From positions 58,250 through 122,249 of the forward strand of contig NZ_JACIFF010000002.1 of the NCBI RefSeq assembly GCF_014197245.1: a DNA stretch of 64,000 nt, written 5' to 3'. A model generated the notes under the pieces. The model had not been told where the DNA came from. It saw only the letters and a program-made list of their open reading frames with translations, and searched no databases. The position numbers and the translations under genes were made by a program. Shown here piece after piece: positions 24,611 through 33,546 of the stretch; the first letter of the stretch is position 1; each line of letters starts with the position of its first letter. The stretch comes from Neolewinella aquimaris (GTDB lineage: Bacteria > Bacteroidota > Bacteroidia > Chitinophagales > Saprospiraceae).

Positions 24611-27601
24611 ATGAAGTCATTTAAACTTATTGTTTGGGTGCTGCTCCTTGGGAGTTTTAGCGCCCTGCAGGCCCAGCAGGCCATCACCGGTACGGTGGTG
24701 GATGAGAGTGGGGTCGGCCTCATTGGTGCCACCATTCTGGTGGACAATACCACCACCGGAACGGTCACCGATATCGACGGCAACTTCGAACTCGAAACGC
24801 CCGCGGGTGCAACGGGACTGACCGTATCCTATACCGGTTTCACCACCCAGCGCGTGCGCCTGACCGTCGGTCAGACCGTCTATGACATCGTTCTGGCGGA
24901 AGACGGCATCGGCCTCGACGAGGTTGTGGTAGTAGGTTATTCTCCCGTACGCCGGAAGGATCTCACCGGCGCCGTGAGCTCCATTAGCACCAAAGATGTG
25001 AATGCCGAAGCCGGTGCAACCGTACAGGGTGCCCTGCGTCAGGCTGCCGGTGTAGTCGTACAGCAGAGCAACGGTGCCCCGGGTGCCGGCTACAATATCC
25101 GCGTCCGCGGGGTAACCTCCATCAACGCCTCCAACGAGCCGCTTTTCGTAGTTGACGGTGTTCCGGTCATCTCCGGCGACTTCTCCCAGCAGGGTGTAGG
25201 CGGCCAGGGAACCAACGCCCTCGCCGACATCAACCCCGCCGACATCGAATCGATGGAAGTACTTAAGGACGCCTCGACTACCGCTATTTACGGTAGCCGC
25301 GCCGCCAACGGTGTAGTTCTGATCACCACCAAGTCGGGAAAATCCGGCAAAACGAAAATCAACTTCAACTCGTCTTACGGCTTCAACGAACTGCCCAATA
25401 CGATTGACGTAGTGGACGGTGCGACGTACAACGATTACCTAGGGGAGCTCTTCGGACGTACTGCCAATTTTTTTGGAATGGATTCGACCGTCAGCAGCAA
25501 CTGGCAGGACCTGATCTTCGCCAGCAACCCCCTCACCAGCCAGCAGCTGAGCATCAGCGGCGGTGACGTGAAGACCAAGTTTTACGGCTCACTCGGCTAC
25601 GACGACAACCAGGGTGCCCTGAACGGCACGCGCTTTAAGCGCTACAGCGGTCGCCTCAACCTCGACCACACGGCTTCCGACAAGCTCGCGCTGAACATGA
25701 ACCTCGGGTACACCAACTCGGACAACAAACGTATCCAGGGCGACAACAACATTTACGGTGCGGTTTCCGCGGCCATCCTGCTGCCCCCCACCGTTCCTGT
25801 CCGCAATGAGGATGGAACGTACGGTTCCGCCTTCGGTCTGGAGAACCCCGTAGCTGCTACCGAAGTGTACGACAACCACGCTCAGACCAACCGCATCATC
25901 GGTAACGCTTCTGCCACCTTCTTCCCCATCGACGCCATCGCGCTGAAGGCTAAGTTGGGCGTTGACAACGTCAACTACCGCGAGAATGTATTCGAGCCCA
26001 GCAGCCTGCAGTCGACCTCACAGGGTCAGATCGTAGAGAGCAGCAACGTACGTACCCGAATCATCAGCGAGTACACCGCCACCTACAACGGAAGCGTCGG
26101 TGCGTTCAAGCTGAACTCCACCGTAGGAGCTATTTTCCAGCGCGACGACGTTCGCCGCAACTACTTCGAGACCAACGACCTGCCGAGCGACAACTTCCCC
26201 AGTGCGGACGCCGCGGCTTCCCCCGCGACCGTCTCTGGTGACAAGTTTGGAAGTACGCTGCAGTCGTACATCGGTACTGTAAACGTTAACAACGGTGGCC
26301 TCTACGTTACCGCCTCCTTCCGCGCCGACGGTTCGAGCCGTTTCGTCAACAACCGCTGGGGTTACTTCCCCGGTATCGCAGCCGGATACGACCTGGCTTC
26401 TTCCGAGAAGGTAGGACCCTTCGAACAGCTGAAGCTTCGTGCCAGCTACGGACAGACCGGTAACAACAACATCGGTGATTTCCAGACCCGCCCCCTCTTT
26501 GCCGGTGGTGCCTCTTACCTGACCACCCCCGGTATCTCCCAGTCGCAGCTCGGTAACCCCGACCTCGTATGGGAAACCACGACCCAGTTCAACGCCGGAC
26601 TCGACATCGCACTGCTGACCAACCGCATCGGTGCCTCCTTCGATTTCTACGTAAAGAATACCGATGACCTGATCCTGAACCGCCCCATCCCGACTACTTC
26701 CGGATTCGGTACCGTCGTTTCCAACGTCGGTAGTATGCGGAACACCGGTGTGGAAGCTTCGTTGACCTTCGTGAACGTGCAGCAGCCCGACTTCACCTGG
26801 AATACCACCCTGACCGGTGCCTTCAACAAAAACGAAGTGACCGCGCTGTTCGACGATCAGCCCCAGGACTTTGGTTTTGCTACCCGCCTTGCGGTAGGTC
26901 AGCCCGTTGGTTCCTTCTTCGGACTGGTAACCGATGGTATTTACCAGAACCAGGCCGAGATCGATGCTGATAATGCCCTGAACGACGACCGCGACTACAT
27001 CGTTGGTGCGGGTCCTGGTGACTTCCGTTTTGTAGATCAAAACGACGATGGTATTATCAACGACGATGACCGCACCTTCATCGGTCAGGCACTGCCCGAC
27101 TTTACCGGTGGAGTAAACAATAAGCTAGCTTACAAAGGTCTTGAACTTGATTTCTTCTTCCAGTTCAGCTTCGGCAATGATGTCTACAACAACAACCTTG
27201 GCTTCGCGGAAGGCCTGAACTCCGTCTTCGCTCCTACTGTCCGCTCCTACGAGGGCGCATGGCGCATGGAAGGCGACGGTGATGATTTTCCCCGGATCGT
27301 CGGTGGTGCTCCTTCCGACAACAACCGTCAGGACTCCGATCGTTACGTCGAAGACGGATCGTTCGTTCGTCTGAAGACGGCCACCCTGGCGTACAACCTG
27401 CCCCGCTCGGTCCTTGACCCCGCCGGAATCGACCGCCTGCGCATCTTCGTATCGGGAACCAACCTGGTTACCTGGACCGATTACAGCTGGTTCGACCCCG
27501 AGGTCAACGCCTTTGGCGACAGCAACGTAGCGCTCGGCACCGACTTCCTGACGCTGCCTATTTCACGTACCGTCGAGTTCGGTATCAACCTGGGATTCTA
27601 A
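24611..27601 (+). CDS. SusC/RagA-type TonB-linked outer membrane transporter
   Basis: 996-residue outer-membrane importer that works with the SusD-like lipoprotein to take up glycans or peptides, powered by TonB. Seen in order: signal peptide ending ALQAQ, a carboxypeptidase-regulatory-like domain (ITGTVVDESG to about residue 90), a TonB-box-like DEVVVVGY near residue 103, the plug (LTGAVSSI, RVRGVTSI, PLFVVDGVPV), then a large barrel ending in aromatic GINLGF. Codon use looks more biased than in neighbours, suggesting high expression. No glycoside hydrolase, ECF/anti-sigma pair or hybrid sensor is adjacent, so the substrate is open; the peptidase-rich window makes peptides plausible. Confidence 0.95.
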   Translation: MKSFKLIVWVLLLGSFSALQAQQAITGTVVDESGVGLIGATILVDNTTTGTVTDIDGNFELETPAGATGLTVSYTGFTTQRVRLTVGQTVYDIVLAEDGIGLDEVVVVGYSPVRRKDLTGAVSSISTKDVNAEAGATVQGALRQAAGVVVQQSNGAPGAGYNIRVRGVTSINASNEPLFVVDGVPVISGDFSQQGVGGQGTNALADINPADIESMEVLKDASTTAIYGSRAANGVVLITTKSGKSGKTKINFNSSYGFNELPNTIDVVDGATYNDYLGELFGRTANFFGMDSTVSSNWQDLIFASNPLTSQQLSISGGDVKTKFYGSLGYDDNQGALNGTRFKRYSGRLNLDHTASDKLALNMNLGYTNSDNKRIQGDNNIYGAVSAAILLPPTVPVRNEDGTYGSAFGLENPVAATEVYDNHAQTNRIIGNASATFFPIDAIALKAKLGVDNVNYRENVFEPSSLQSTSQGQIVESSNVRTRIISEYTATYNGSVGAFKLNSTVGAIFQRDDVRRNYFETNDLPSDNFPSADAAASPATVSGDKFGSTLQSYIGTVNVNNGGLYVTASFRADGSSRFVNNRWGYFPGIAAGYDLASSEKVGPFEQLKLRASYGQTGNNNIGDFQTRPLFAGGASYLTTPGISQSQLGNPDLVWETTTQFNAGLDIALLTNRIGASFDFYVKNTDDLILNRPIPTTSGFGTVVSNVGSMRNTGVEASLTFVNVQQPDFTWNTTLTGAFNKNEVTALFDDQPQDFGFATRLAVGQPVGSFFGLVTDGIYQNQAEIDADNALNDDRDYIVGAGPGDFRFVDQNDDGIINDDDRTFIGQALPDFTGGVNNKLAYKGLELDFFFQFSFGNDVYNNNLGFAEGLNSVFAPTVRSYEGAWRMEGDGDDFPRIVGGAPSDNNRQDSDRYVEDGSFVRLKTATLAYNLPRSVLDPAGIDRLRIFVSGTNLVTWTDYSWFDPEVNAFGDSNVALGTDFLTLPISRTVEFGINLGF

Positions 27602-27616
27602 GCCACCCCCCAAAAA

Positions 27617-28963
27617 ATGAAAATCATGATTAAGCAACTATTTCGCATAACCTCGGGAGTGGCTCTCGCCGCCCTGACCCTGGGTTGTGACACTTTCTCT
27701 CTGGACGCAGTTCAACCCATTGACTCCGTTCCCCTTAACCTGGCCGTCACCGACGCAAAATCCGCCGGCGCCGCCCGTGCCGGTGTGTACGATGAGTTGC
27801 AGGATGCAACCCTGACCTTCGACGGGTACATAGCTTCCTACACCTACTTCAGTGACGACAGCGACTGGACGGGTACCTTCCCGACCCGCGCGCAGTTCGA
27901 CAACTACAACGTGCTCCCTTCAAACAGTACGATGGCTGCCGTTTGGGCTGATTACTACGACGTCATCAATACGGCCAACAACCTGCTGGACGTACTGCCC
28001 GGTGTAGAGGACGCCTCCCTTACCGATGCTACCCGCAACAGCCTGCTTGCCGAAGCTCGCTTCGGACGTGCCATCGCCTATTTCCACCTCGTTACGGGAT
28101 GGGGAGGTGTACCGATCGTCCTGACTCCTACCGTAGGTGTTGGTGAGGAACTGAATGTTCCTGCCTCCAGTGAGGCCGACGTCTACAGCCAGGTCATCCA
28201 GGACGCACAGTTTGCCGCCGACAACCTTGGCGCAGGCACCCTGGGTATGAATCCGGAAGCCGCTAACGCACTGCTGGCCCGCGTGGCCATGATGCAGGGT
28301 CGTTACGAGGATGCCGGACGCTTTGCCACCCTGGCAATCGGTGCTGACTATGACCTGACCGCCGTTCCTTACCTGGAAGATGAGATCTTCTACCTGAATT
28401 TCAGCTCCACCGACGGACAGAGCAACGCTTTCTTCTTCGGTGCCAGCGGCGTTGGCGCGAGCCGTTACTCCATCGCACCGAGCCAGGCCCTGGACGATGC
28501 TTACGAAGAGGGTGACGAACGTCGCGACCTCTCCATTGCTTTCACCGATGACGGTGTTCGTTATGGTATCAAGTACAATGATTTCGCCGCTGCCGCCGGT
28601 TCGCAGGATGATCCAATCTACTTCTTCCGTGCCGCCGAGCAGGTGCTGATCCTCGCCGAGGTAGCCGCCCGCAGTGGTGACTTCGACACGGCCGACAAGT
28701 GGATCAACCAGGTGCGCAACCGCGCCGGACTCGACGACATCGAACTCGACGACAGCAACTTCGAAGACGCGATCCTACAGGAACGCTTTGTCGAACTGGC
28801 TATGGAGGGTGGATTCCGTCTCTGGGACCTGCGTCGCACCGGACGTGCCGTAGAAAAGCTTGGAGCCGACGGCTACGATCCCTGTGACTCGGTATGGCCT
28901 TTCCCCCAGGACAATATCGACACCAATACCGCACTGCAGCAAAACGGTTGCTGTAACTGCTAA
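27617..28963 (+). CDS. SusD/RagB-type substrate-binding lipoprotein
   Basis: 448-residue surface lipoprotein partner of the preceding SusC-like transporter, 15 bp downstream. Lipobox LTLGC puts the lipidated Cys near residue 24. TPR-like helices include AEARFGRAIAYFHLVTGWGG, the usual SusD segment, and near the C-terminus LQERFVELAMEGGFRLWDLRR, followed by the family's terminal WPFPQDNIDTN. It is shorter than many SusD proteins. The start may be the first ATG (MKIMIKQ) or the internal ATG four codons later. A strong terminator follows. Confidence 0.94.
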   Translation: MKIMIKQLFRITSGVALAALTLGCDTFSLDAVQPIDSVPLNLAVTDAKSAGAARAGVYDELQDATLTFDGYIASYTYFSDDSDWTGTFPTRAQFDNYNVLPSNSTMAAVWADYYDVINTANNLLDVLPGVEDASLTDATRNSLLAEARFGRAIAYFHLVTGWGGVPIVLTPTVGVGEELNVPASSEADVYSQVIQDAQFAADNLGAGTLGMNPEAANALLARVAMMQGRYEDAGRFATLAIGADYDLTAVPYLEDEIFYLNFSSTDGQSNAFFFGASGVGASRYSIAPSQALDDAYEEGDERRDLSIAFTDDGVRYGIKYNDFAAAAGSQDDPIYFFRAAEQVLILAEVAARSGDFDTADKWINQVRNRAGLDDIELDDSNFEDAILQERFVELAMEGGFRLWDLRRTGRAVEKLGADGYDPCDSVWPFPQDNIDTNTALQQNGCCNC

Positions 28964-28985
28964 TCCGGTCCTAGATCCGGTACTC

Positions 28986-29024
28986 AACGCCCCGCTTCCT
29001 CACTGGAAGCGGGGCGTTTTATTT
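28986..29024 (+). terminator. Rho-independent terminator after SusD
   Basis: Perfect GC-rich stem ACGCCCCGCTTCC with GGAAGCGGGGCGT around a TCACT loop, then TTTTATTTA. Confidence 0.9.
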
Positions 29025-29035
29025 ACATTTATTTT

Positions 29036-29260
29036 ATGGGCATACGTCAACGGCAGGCTGTACTAACTCTAGCCGGAGTACTGGCGGTTGCCCTTCTGGT
29101 GTACGGAATGGCTAAGAGTGAGATCGATCACGAAAATATAATCGGTAGCCACGGCAGCGGCTATATTGCGAGCTACCAGATATCCACCGCCCTCCCTTTA
29201 GGAATTTTCGGGTTGGTTGTCGTAGCGTTGGCCTACCGGTTTGGTTCGGCTCGGGGCTGA
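29036..29260 (+). CDS. Small two-helix membrane protein
   Basis: 74 residues. Two predicted membrane helices (about residues 8-25 and 50-67) flank a short polar loop SEIDHENIIGSHGSG. No recognised family. It starts 16 bp after the SusD terminator, so it needs its own promoter; only a TACATTTA-like box is seen just upstream. Confidence 0.55.
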   Translation: MGIRQRQAVLTLAGVLAVALLVYGMAKSEIDHENIIGSHGSGYIASYQISTALPLGIFGLVVVALAYRFGSARG

Positions 29261-29299
29261 GTTGTCACTGCTCCCGCGCTCCCGCCCCAAAATTCGTTG

Positions 29300-29307
29300 T
29301 ACGTTTG
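29300..29307 (+). promoter_or_regulatory. -7 box TACGTTTG of the flavin reductase gene
   Basis: Perfect TAnnTTTG 22 bp upstream of the ATG at 29330; it also argues against an earlier in-frame start at 29297. Confidence 0.6.
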
Positions 29308-29329
29308 TGGGCCCCTAAAGCCACACCAT

Positions 29330-29866
29330 ATGATCACCGTCATCTCCGGAACTAACCGACCCGACAGTCGTACGCTGCTCTTCGCGACTCACTTTGCCGA
29401 AGCGCTCCGGGAAATGGGCCAGGAAGTGCAGTTGCTGGACATGCAGGAACTGCACCACGGGTACTTCGCGGGAGAGATGTACGATCCACTCGCCAACGAC
29501 GAGCAGTTGGTGGAATGGCAGCGCCGCTACATCGAACCGGCCAGTAAGTTTGCCGTATTTGTTCCTGAATACAACGGCAGTTATCCGGGCGTAGTGAAAT
29601 TATTTATTGATGGCATTTCGGTGATCGACTATGCCGGCAACTTTTCCGGGAAGTACGTGGCACTGGTGGGCGTGTCCTCCGGGCGGGCGGGCAACCTGCG
29701 CGGAATCGATCACCTGGCCGACGTTTTTTCCCACATGGGTGCGTGGGTACTGCCCAACCGACTGCCCCTGTCGAGCGTAGAAGGTCTGCTGACGGACGAC
29801 AAGTTGACCGACGAGGAAACTAAAAGGACGCTTAAACTGCACGCCGAACAACTTATTGCCGCCTAG
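29330..29866 (+). CDS. NADPH-dependent FMN reductase-like flavodoxin-fold protein
   Basis: 178 residues. The phosphate loop ISGTNRPDSRT near the N-terminus and PEYNGSYPGVVKLFID near residue 75 are the FMN-binding signatures of the SsuE/azoreductase/chromate-reductase family; VGVSSGRAGN follows. It transfers hydride from NAD(P)H to FMN, quinones or other small acceptors. The start is the ATG giving MITVISG, behind a perfect -7 box. topA begins 30 bp after its stop, so co-transcription is likely. Confidence 0.88.
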   Translation: MITVISGTNRPDSRTLLFATHFAEALREMGQEVQLLDMQELHHGYFAGEMYDPLANDEQLVEWQRRYIEPASKFAVFVPEYNGSYPGVVKLFIDGISVIDYAGNFSGKYVALVGVSSGRAGNLRGIDHLADVFSHMGAWVLPNRLPLSSVEGLLTDDKLTDEETKRTLKLHAEQLIAA

Positions 29867-29896
29867 AATCGTAACCACAGAGGAACTTAAGCACCT

Positions 29897-32482
29897 ATGA
29901 CGAAGCATTTACTCATCGTTGAGTCCCCCGCCAAAGCGAAAACAATTGAAAAGATCCTGGGGAAGGAATACACGGTAAAATCCTCCTTCGGACACATCCG
30001 CGACCTGGACAAGGGCGACGGAGCCGTCGATGTCGACCGCGATTTTGCCACTAAGTACGTCGTCTCGCCCGAGAAGCGCAAGGTGGTCAAAGACCTTAAG
30101 GCCGCCGTAAGCAAAGTAGATACCGTCTGGCTCGCAACGGACGAAGACCGCGAAGGGGAAGCCATTAGCTGGCACCTGTGCGAAGTGCTGAAACTGCCGG
30201 TAGACTCCACGAAGCGCATCGTATTTCGGGAGATCACCCCGCCGGCCATCAAAGCAGCCATTAACAACCCACGTACCGTCGACGTCAACCTGGTCAACGC
30301 CCAGCAGGCCCGCCGGGTACTGGACCGCCTGGTCGGCTACGAACTTTCCGGGGTACTCTGGAAAAAAGTCAAATTCGGTCTTAGCGCCGGCCGCGTACAG
30401 TCGGTGACCGTAAAACTGGTCGTCGAGCGGGAACGCGAGATCATGAACTTCGAGGCGTCGCCCTTCTTCCGGGTCAATGCCATTTTTACGGTGCGCAACG
30501 AACAGGGTAAGGAAGTAGACCTGAAGGCCGAAAGTCCCGATCGCTTCAGCGACCGCCAGGGAGCGGAGGCTTTCCTGAAGCGGTGCATCGGTGCCGAATT
30601 CAGCATCAGCGATATCGAGGTCAAGCCCGCCAAGCGCAAGCCGGCCCCGCCCTTCACCACCTCCACCCTGCAGCAGGAAGCCAGCCGCAAGCTCTACATG
30701 AACGTGGAGCGTACCATGCGGGTAGCCCAGCGCCTGTACGAAGCCGGTCTGATCACCTACATGCGTACCGACAGCATCAGCTTGTCGGAAACCGCCCTGC
30801 AGGCCATCGAAGCCGAAGTAACCAAGGAATACGGCGCGAAGTACAGCAAAGTACGCCGCTTCAAGAGCAAGAAAAAGGATGCCCAGGAGGCCCACGAGGC
30901 CATCCGGCCGAGTTACGTCGACCGCCATACCATCAACCAGGGTGACCGCGACGAGCAGCGGCTCTACGAACTCATCTGGAAGCGTACCGTAGCCAGTCAG
31001 ATGGCGGACGCCGAGTTGGAGAAAACGACCGTCAACATTGCCATCGACAAGGCACCGGACGCCCGGCTACGTGCCCAGGGCGAAGTGCTTAAGTTCGACG
31101 GATTCCTCAAGCTGTATATCGAGAGCGACGACGACGACGAAGAGGACGAAACCACCGAGGGAATCCTGCCCCCACTCACGAAGGGACAGATCCTGCCCCT
31201 GAGCGAGATGACGGCCATTCAGCGGTTTACCCGCCCGCCCGTCCGCTACACCGAGGCTTCGCTGGTGAAGAAATTGGAGGAGCTGGGCATCGGTCGCCCG
31301 TCCACTTACGCACCGACGGTATCCAAAATTATGGACCCGAAACGGGGATACGTAACCCGGGAAAACCGGGATGGGGAGGAACGCAGCTACGACGTGCTGA
31401 CCCTAAAGGAGGGCTCCATTACCGCCGAGAAGAAGACCGAGGTGACAGGAACGGTAAAGAACCGCCTATTCGCCAGCGATATCGGCATGGCGGTGAGCGA
31501 CTTCCTCGACGAGCACTTCGAGGATGTGATGACCTACGCGTTCACGGCGGAGATCGAAGACAAATTCGACGAAGTAGCGGACGGCAAGGTAACCTGGACG
31601 CAGATGCTACAGGACTTCTACCACCCCTTCCACGAAACCGTAGAAGAAACTACCGAGAGTGCCGACCGGGTGACGGGTGAGCGTATTCTCGGCGTCGACC
31701 CACTGACGAAAAAGACCGTACTGGTCCGACTCAGTCGCAACGGCCCGGTTATCCAGTTGGGTGCCCCCGACGAACTGGTCCCCGAAGAAAAACCCCGCTA
31801 CGCCAACCTGCCGGCTAACACCAGCATGGAGGAGATCGATCTGGAAACCGCCCTACCCCTCTTCGACCTGCCCAAAGTACTGGGCGAAATCGAGGGAAAA
31901 GAAACCGTAGTGGGTATCGGCCGCTTCGGACCCTACGTACGGTGGGGGGAAACCTTTATCAGTCTGCCCAAGGGCGGAGATCCCCACAGCGTGACCATGA
32001 AGGACGCCCGGGAACTGGTGACCGAGAAGAAGAAGGCGGATGCGCCGGTCATGACCTACAAGGGTCAGGATGTTACCCAGGGTGCGGGCCGCTTCGGTCC
32101 CTTCCTGAAGTGGAACGGCATGTTCATCAACATTCCCAAGCGCTACGATCACGAAAACCTGAGCAAGGACGATATGATCGAGCTCATTCAGGCGAAGGAG
32201 GAGAAGGAAGCCAATCGCTACATCCAACGCTTCGAGGCGGAAAAGATCGACATCGAGCAGGGACGCTGGGGCCCCTTCATTCGTTTCAAGAAGAAATCGC
32301 TGAAACTCCCGACGGTGGAGGGAAAGAAGATGAGCCGCGAACAGGCCGCCGAGCTCTCCCTGGAGGAAGTCAAGGCCATCGTGGAGGAGCAGGTGCCAAA
32401 TGCCTTTAAGACCAAGGCGAAAAAGGCCCCGGCGAAGAAGAAAGCGCCCGCCAAGAAGAAAGCGGCGGCGAAGAAGAAATAG
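29897..32482 (+). CDS. topA: DNA topoisomerase I (type IA)
   Basis: Relaxes negative supercoils. 861 residues. TOPRIM domain at the start (LLIVESPAKAKTIEKIL; DEDREGEAISWHL with the metal-binding acidic residues), catalytic Tyr in GLITYMRTDS near residue 295. The C-terminus carries three glycine-rich repeats (GRFGPYVRWG, GRFGPFLKWNG, GRWGPFIRFK) in place of Cys4 zinc fingers, then a Lys/Ala/Pro tail of the type KKAPAKKKAPAKKK that should bind DNA non-specifically. This zinc-free layout is common in Bacteroidota. Confidence 0.96.
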   Translation: MTKHLLIVESPAKAKTIEKILGKEYTVKSSFGHIRDLDKGDGAVDVDRDFATKYVVSPEKRKVVKDLKAAVSKVDTVWLATDEDREGEAISWHLCEVLKLPVDSTKRIVFREITPPAIKAAINNPRTVDVNLVNAQQARRVLDRLVGYELSGVLWKKVKFGLSAGRVQSVTVKLVVEREREIMNFEASPFFRVNAIFTVRNEQGKEVDLKAESPDRFSDRQGAEAFLKRCIGAEFSISDIEVKPAKRKPAPPFTTSTLQQEASRKLYMNVERTMRVAQRLYEAGLITYMRTDSISLSETALQAIEAEVTKEYGAKYSKVRRFKSKKKDAQEAHEAIRPSYVDRHTINQGDRDEQRLYELIWKRTVASQMADAELEKTTVNIAIDKAPDARLRAQGEVLKFDGFLKLYIESDDDDEEDETTEGILPPLTKGQILPLSEMTAIQRFTRPPVRYTEASLVKKLEELGIGRPSTYAPTVSKIMDPKRGYVTRENRDGEERSYDVLTLKEGSITAEKKTEVTGTVKNRLFASDIGMAVSDFLDEHFEDVMTYAFTAEIEDKFDEVADGKVTWTQMLQDFYHPFHETVEETTESADRVTGERILGVDPLTKKTVLVRLSRNGPVIQLGAPDELVPEEKPRYANLPANTSMEEIDLETALPLFDLPKVLGEIEGKETVVGIGRFGPYVRWGETFISLPKGGDPHSVTMKDARELVTEKKKADAPVMTYKGQDVTQGAGRFGPFLKWNGMFINIPKRYDHENLSKDDMIELIQAKEEKEANRYIQRFEAEKIDIEQGRWGPFIRFKKKSLKLPTVEGKKMSREQAAELSLEEVKAIVEEQVPNAFKTKAKKAPAKKKAPAKKKAAAKKK

Positions 32483-32517
32483 CGGACCGCTCCGACGGAC
32501 GCGCCAACTACATCGAG

Positions 32518-32850
32518 ATGTCAGACGACAAAAAGAAACAAGCGCAGCAGAACCAACTCAGCATCGACCTGCCGGAAGATATTGCCGAGGGGGTGTATTC
32601 CAACCTGGCTATAATCACCCACTCCAGCTCGGAGTTCGTGGTGGACTTTGTCCGGATCGTACCCAACGCGCCGAAGGCAAAGGTAAAGAGCCGGGTGATC
32701 CTCACCCCGGAGCACGCCAAGCGTCTGCTGGCCGCCCTGGCCGACAACGTGCAGAAGTACGAGCGGCAGTTCGGGGTGATCAACCACAGCACGGGGGGAA
32801 ACGGACCGCAATTTCCGCCGACGAGTTTCACCCCAACGGCCCAGGCCTAA
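32518..32850 (+). CDS. DUF3467 family protein
   Basis: 110-residue cytoplasmic protein. The core (ISIDLP-like start, EGVYSNLAIITHSSSEFVVDFV, RVILTPEHAKRLLAAL, NVQKYERQFG) matches DUF3467, a small conserved family of unknown function, widespread in Bacteroidota. It lies 35 bp after topA and is probably in the same transcript, 50 bp ahead of the tRNA-Val promoter. Confidence 0.88.
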   Translation: MSDDKKKQAQQNQLSIDLPEDIAEGVYSNLAIITHSSSEFVVDFVRIVPNAPKAKVKSRVILTPEHAKRLLAALADNVQKYERQFGVINHSTGGNGPQFPPTSFTPTAQA

Positions 32851-32876
32851 GAAGGTGGAAAATATGCGCCCAGAAC

Positions 32877-32907
32877 TTTTGCGCTACAGACCGTAGTTGT
32901 ATATTTG
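32877..32907 (+). promoter_or_regulatory. Full Bacteroidota promoter for tRNA-Val/tRNA-Pro
   Basis: TTTTG at 32877-32881 (-33), 18-bp spacer, TATATTTG at 32900-32907 (-7). Transcription is predicted from about 32914, a dozen bases before the mature tRNA. This is the clearest two-part promoter in the window. Confidence 0.8.
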
Positions 32908-32926
32908 CAGCCGCTTAGATAGTGAC

Positions 32927-33001
32927 GGTCGATTAGCTCAGTTGGTTTAGAGCGTTGCATTGACATTGCAGAGGTCACTGGTTCGAATCCAGTATCGACC
33001 A
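32927..33001 (+). tRNA. tRNA-Val (anticodon GAC)
   Basis: Acceptor GGTCGAT/ATCGACC, D arm AGCTCAGTTGG, anticodon stem around loop TTGACAT (anticodon GAC), T arm CTGG-TTCGAAT-CCAG. Discriminator A at 33001; CCA not encoded. Confidence 0.95.
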
Positions 33002-33017
33002 CCGTTAAAGAAGTATT

Positions 33018-33094
33018 CGGGATGTGGCGCAGCCCGGTAGCGCACACGCCTGGGGGGCGTGGGGCCGCTGGTTCGAATCCAGTCATCCCGACCA
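33018..33094 (+). tRNA. tRNA-Pro (anticodon GGG)
   Basis: Acceptor CGGGATG/CATCCCG, D arm GCGCAGCCCGGTAGCGC, anticodon stem CACGC/GCGTG with loop CTGGGGG (anticodon GGG), T arm GCTGG-TTCGAAT-CCAGT. The 3' ACCA is encoded. It lies 16 bp after tRNA-Val in the same unit. Confidence 0.95.
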
Positions 33095-33101
33095 CACCCA
33101 T

Positions 33102-33131
33102 AAAGGTCAGCCTGCTTGCAGGCTGGCCTTT
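33102..33131 (+). terminator. Terminator of the tRNA-Val/tRNA-Pro unit
   Basis: Stem AAAGGTCAGCCTG with CAGGCTGGCCTTT (one mismatch) around a CTTG loop, ending in TTT. Confidence 0.8.
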
Positions 33132-33401
33132 CGTGGTTTAACCAGCAGTAGTGTCCGGAATTCTTCAAACAGCATTTCGCACAAATTACTTACTGCTAAA
33201 GGGTTATACATTTTTAAGCGTCCGAACGGCGACGATTCTGTCGGAACAAAGTGGTGAAAACTGTCCTTTTTTCTTTCAAATTCAGGCCGCATCTTTGTAG
33301 TATCATTAAGCGAATTACCGCAAGCAGCCCGCCGCAAATCACTTTTCCGACGAGCAGCTTCCGCACCAGCATACGATTTTGACTATCCGTAACCCATTAA
33401 A

Positions 33402-33437
33402 ATGTCAACACGTATGATTGAGGATGAAATGATTTGA
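33402..33437 (+). CDS. Possible 11-residue ORF between promoter-like box and terminator
   Basis: ATG to TGA, encoding MSTRMIEDEMI. It lies about 105 nt into the predicted transcript and ends 30 bp before a 12-bp-stem terminator. Length alone gives no support for translation; its position between a -7-like box and a terminator is the only reason to list it. No similarity recognised. Confidence 0.2.
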   Translation: MSTRMIEDEMI

Positions 33438-33467
33438 GCGACACACCCAACCCGAACAACGCTCAGT

Positions 33468-33506
33468 GGGCGAAGCGGCATTTAGCCGCTTCGCCCTTTG
33501 CCTTTT
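33468..33506 (+). terminator. Strong terminator upstream of ruvB
   Basis: Perfect 12-bp stem GGGCGAAGCGGC / GCCGCTTCGCCC with ATTTA loop, then TTTGCCTTTTTT. No ordinary gene ends in front of it, so it must end a small transcript or act as an attenuator for ruvB. Confidence 0.85.
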
Positions 33507-33546
33507 TTCGCTTTTCCTACAAAATGTTTTGTAACTTGTGGTCGAT

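Larger units (their letters stand above)
33132..33546 (+). other. 415-bp intergenic region with a possible small transcription unit
   Basis: No normal-length gene is supported. It holds a CATCTTTG box (33290-33297, one mismatch to TAnnTTTG), an 11-codon open frame (33402-33437) and a strong terminator hairpin (33468-33503). Before 33290 nothing recognisable is seen. Either a small RNA, a leader with an attenuator for ruvB, or a short peptide gene is possible. Confidence 0.5.

Noticed and set aside
26018-27040. 340-codon open frame antisense to susC
   Set aside because: Val/Gly-rich shadow translation of a clear SusC barrel.
29909-30928. 339-codon open frame antisense to topA
   Set aside because: Shadow of the conserved TOPRIM and catalytic regions; no support for its own start.
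33107-33337. 76-codon minus-strand open frame between tRNA-Pro and ruvB
   Set aside because: Spans the tRNA terminator, has no promoter octamer and no protein-like pattern.
33132-33546. tmRNA, RNase P or SRP RNA in the gap before ruvB
   Set aside because: No tRNA-like ends, no tag-like frame and none of the conserved cores of those RNAs were seen.
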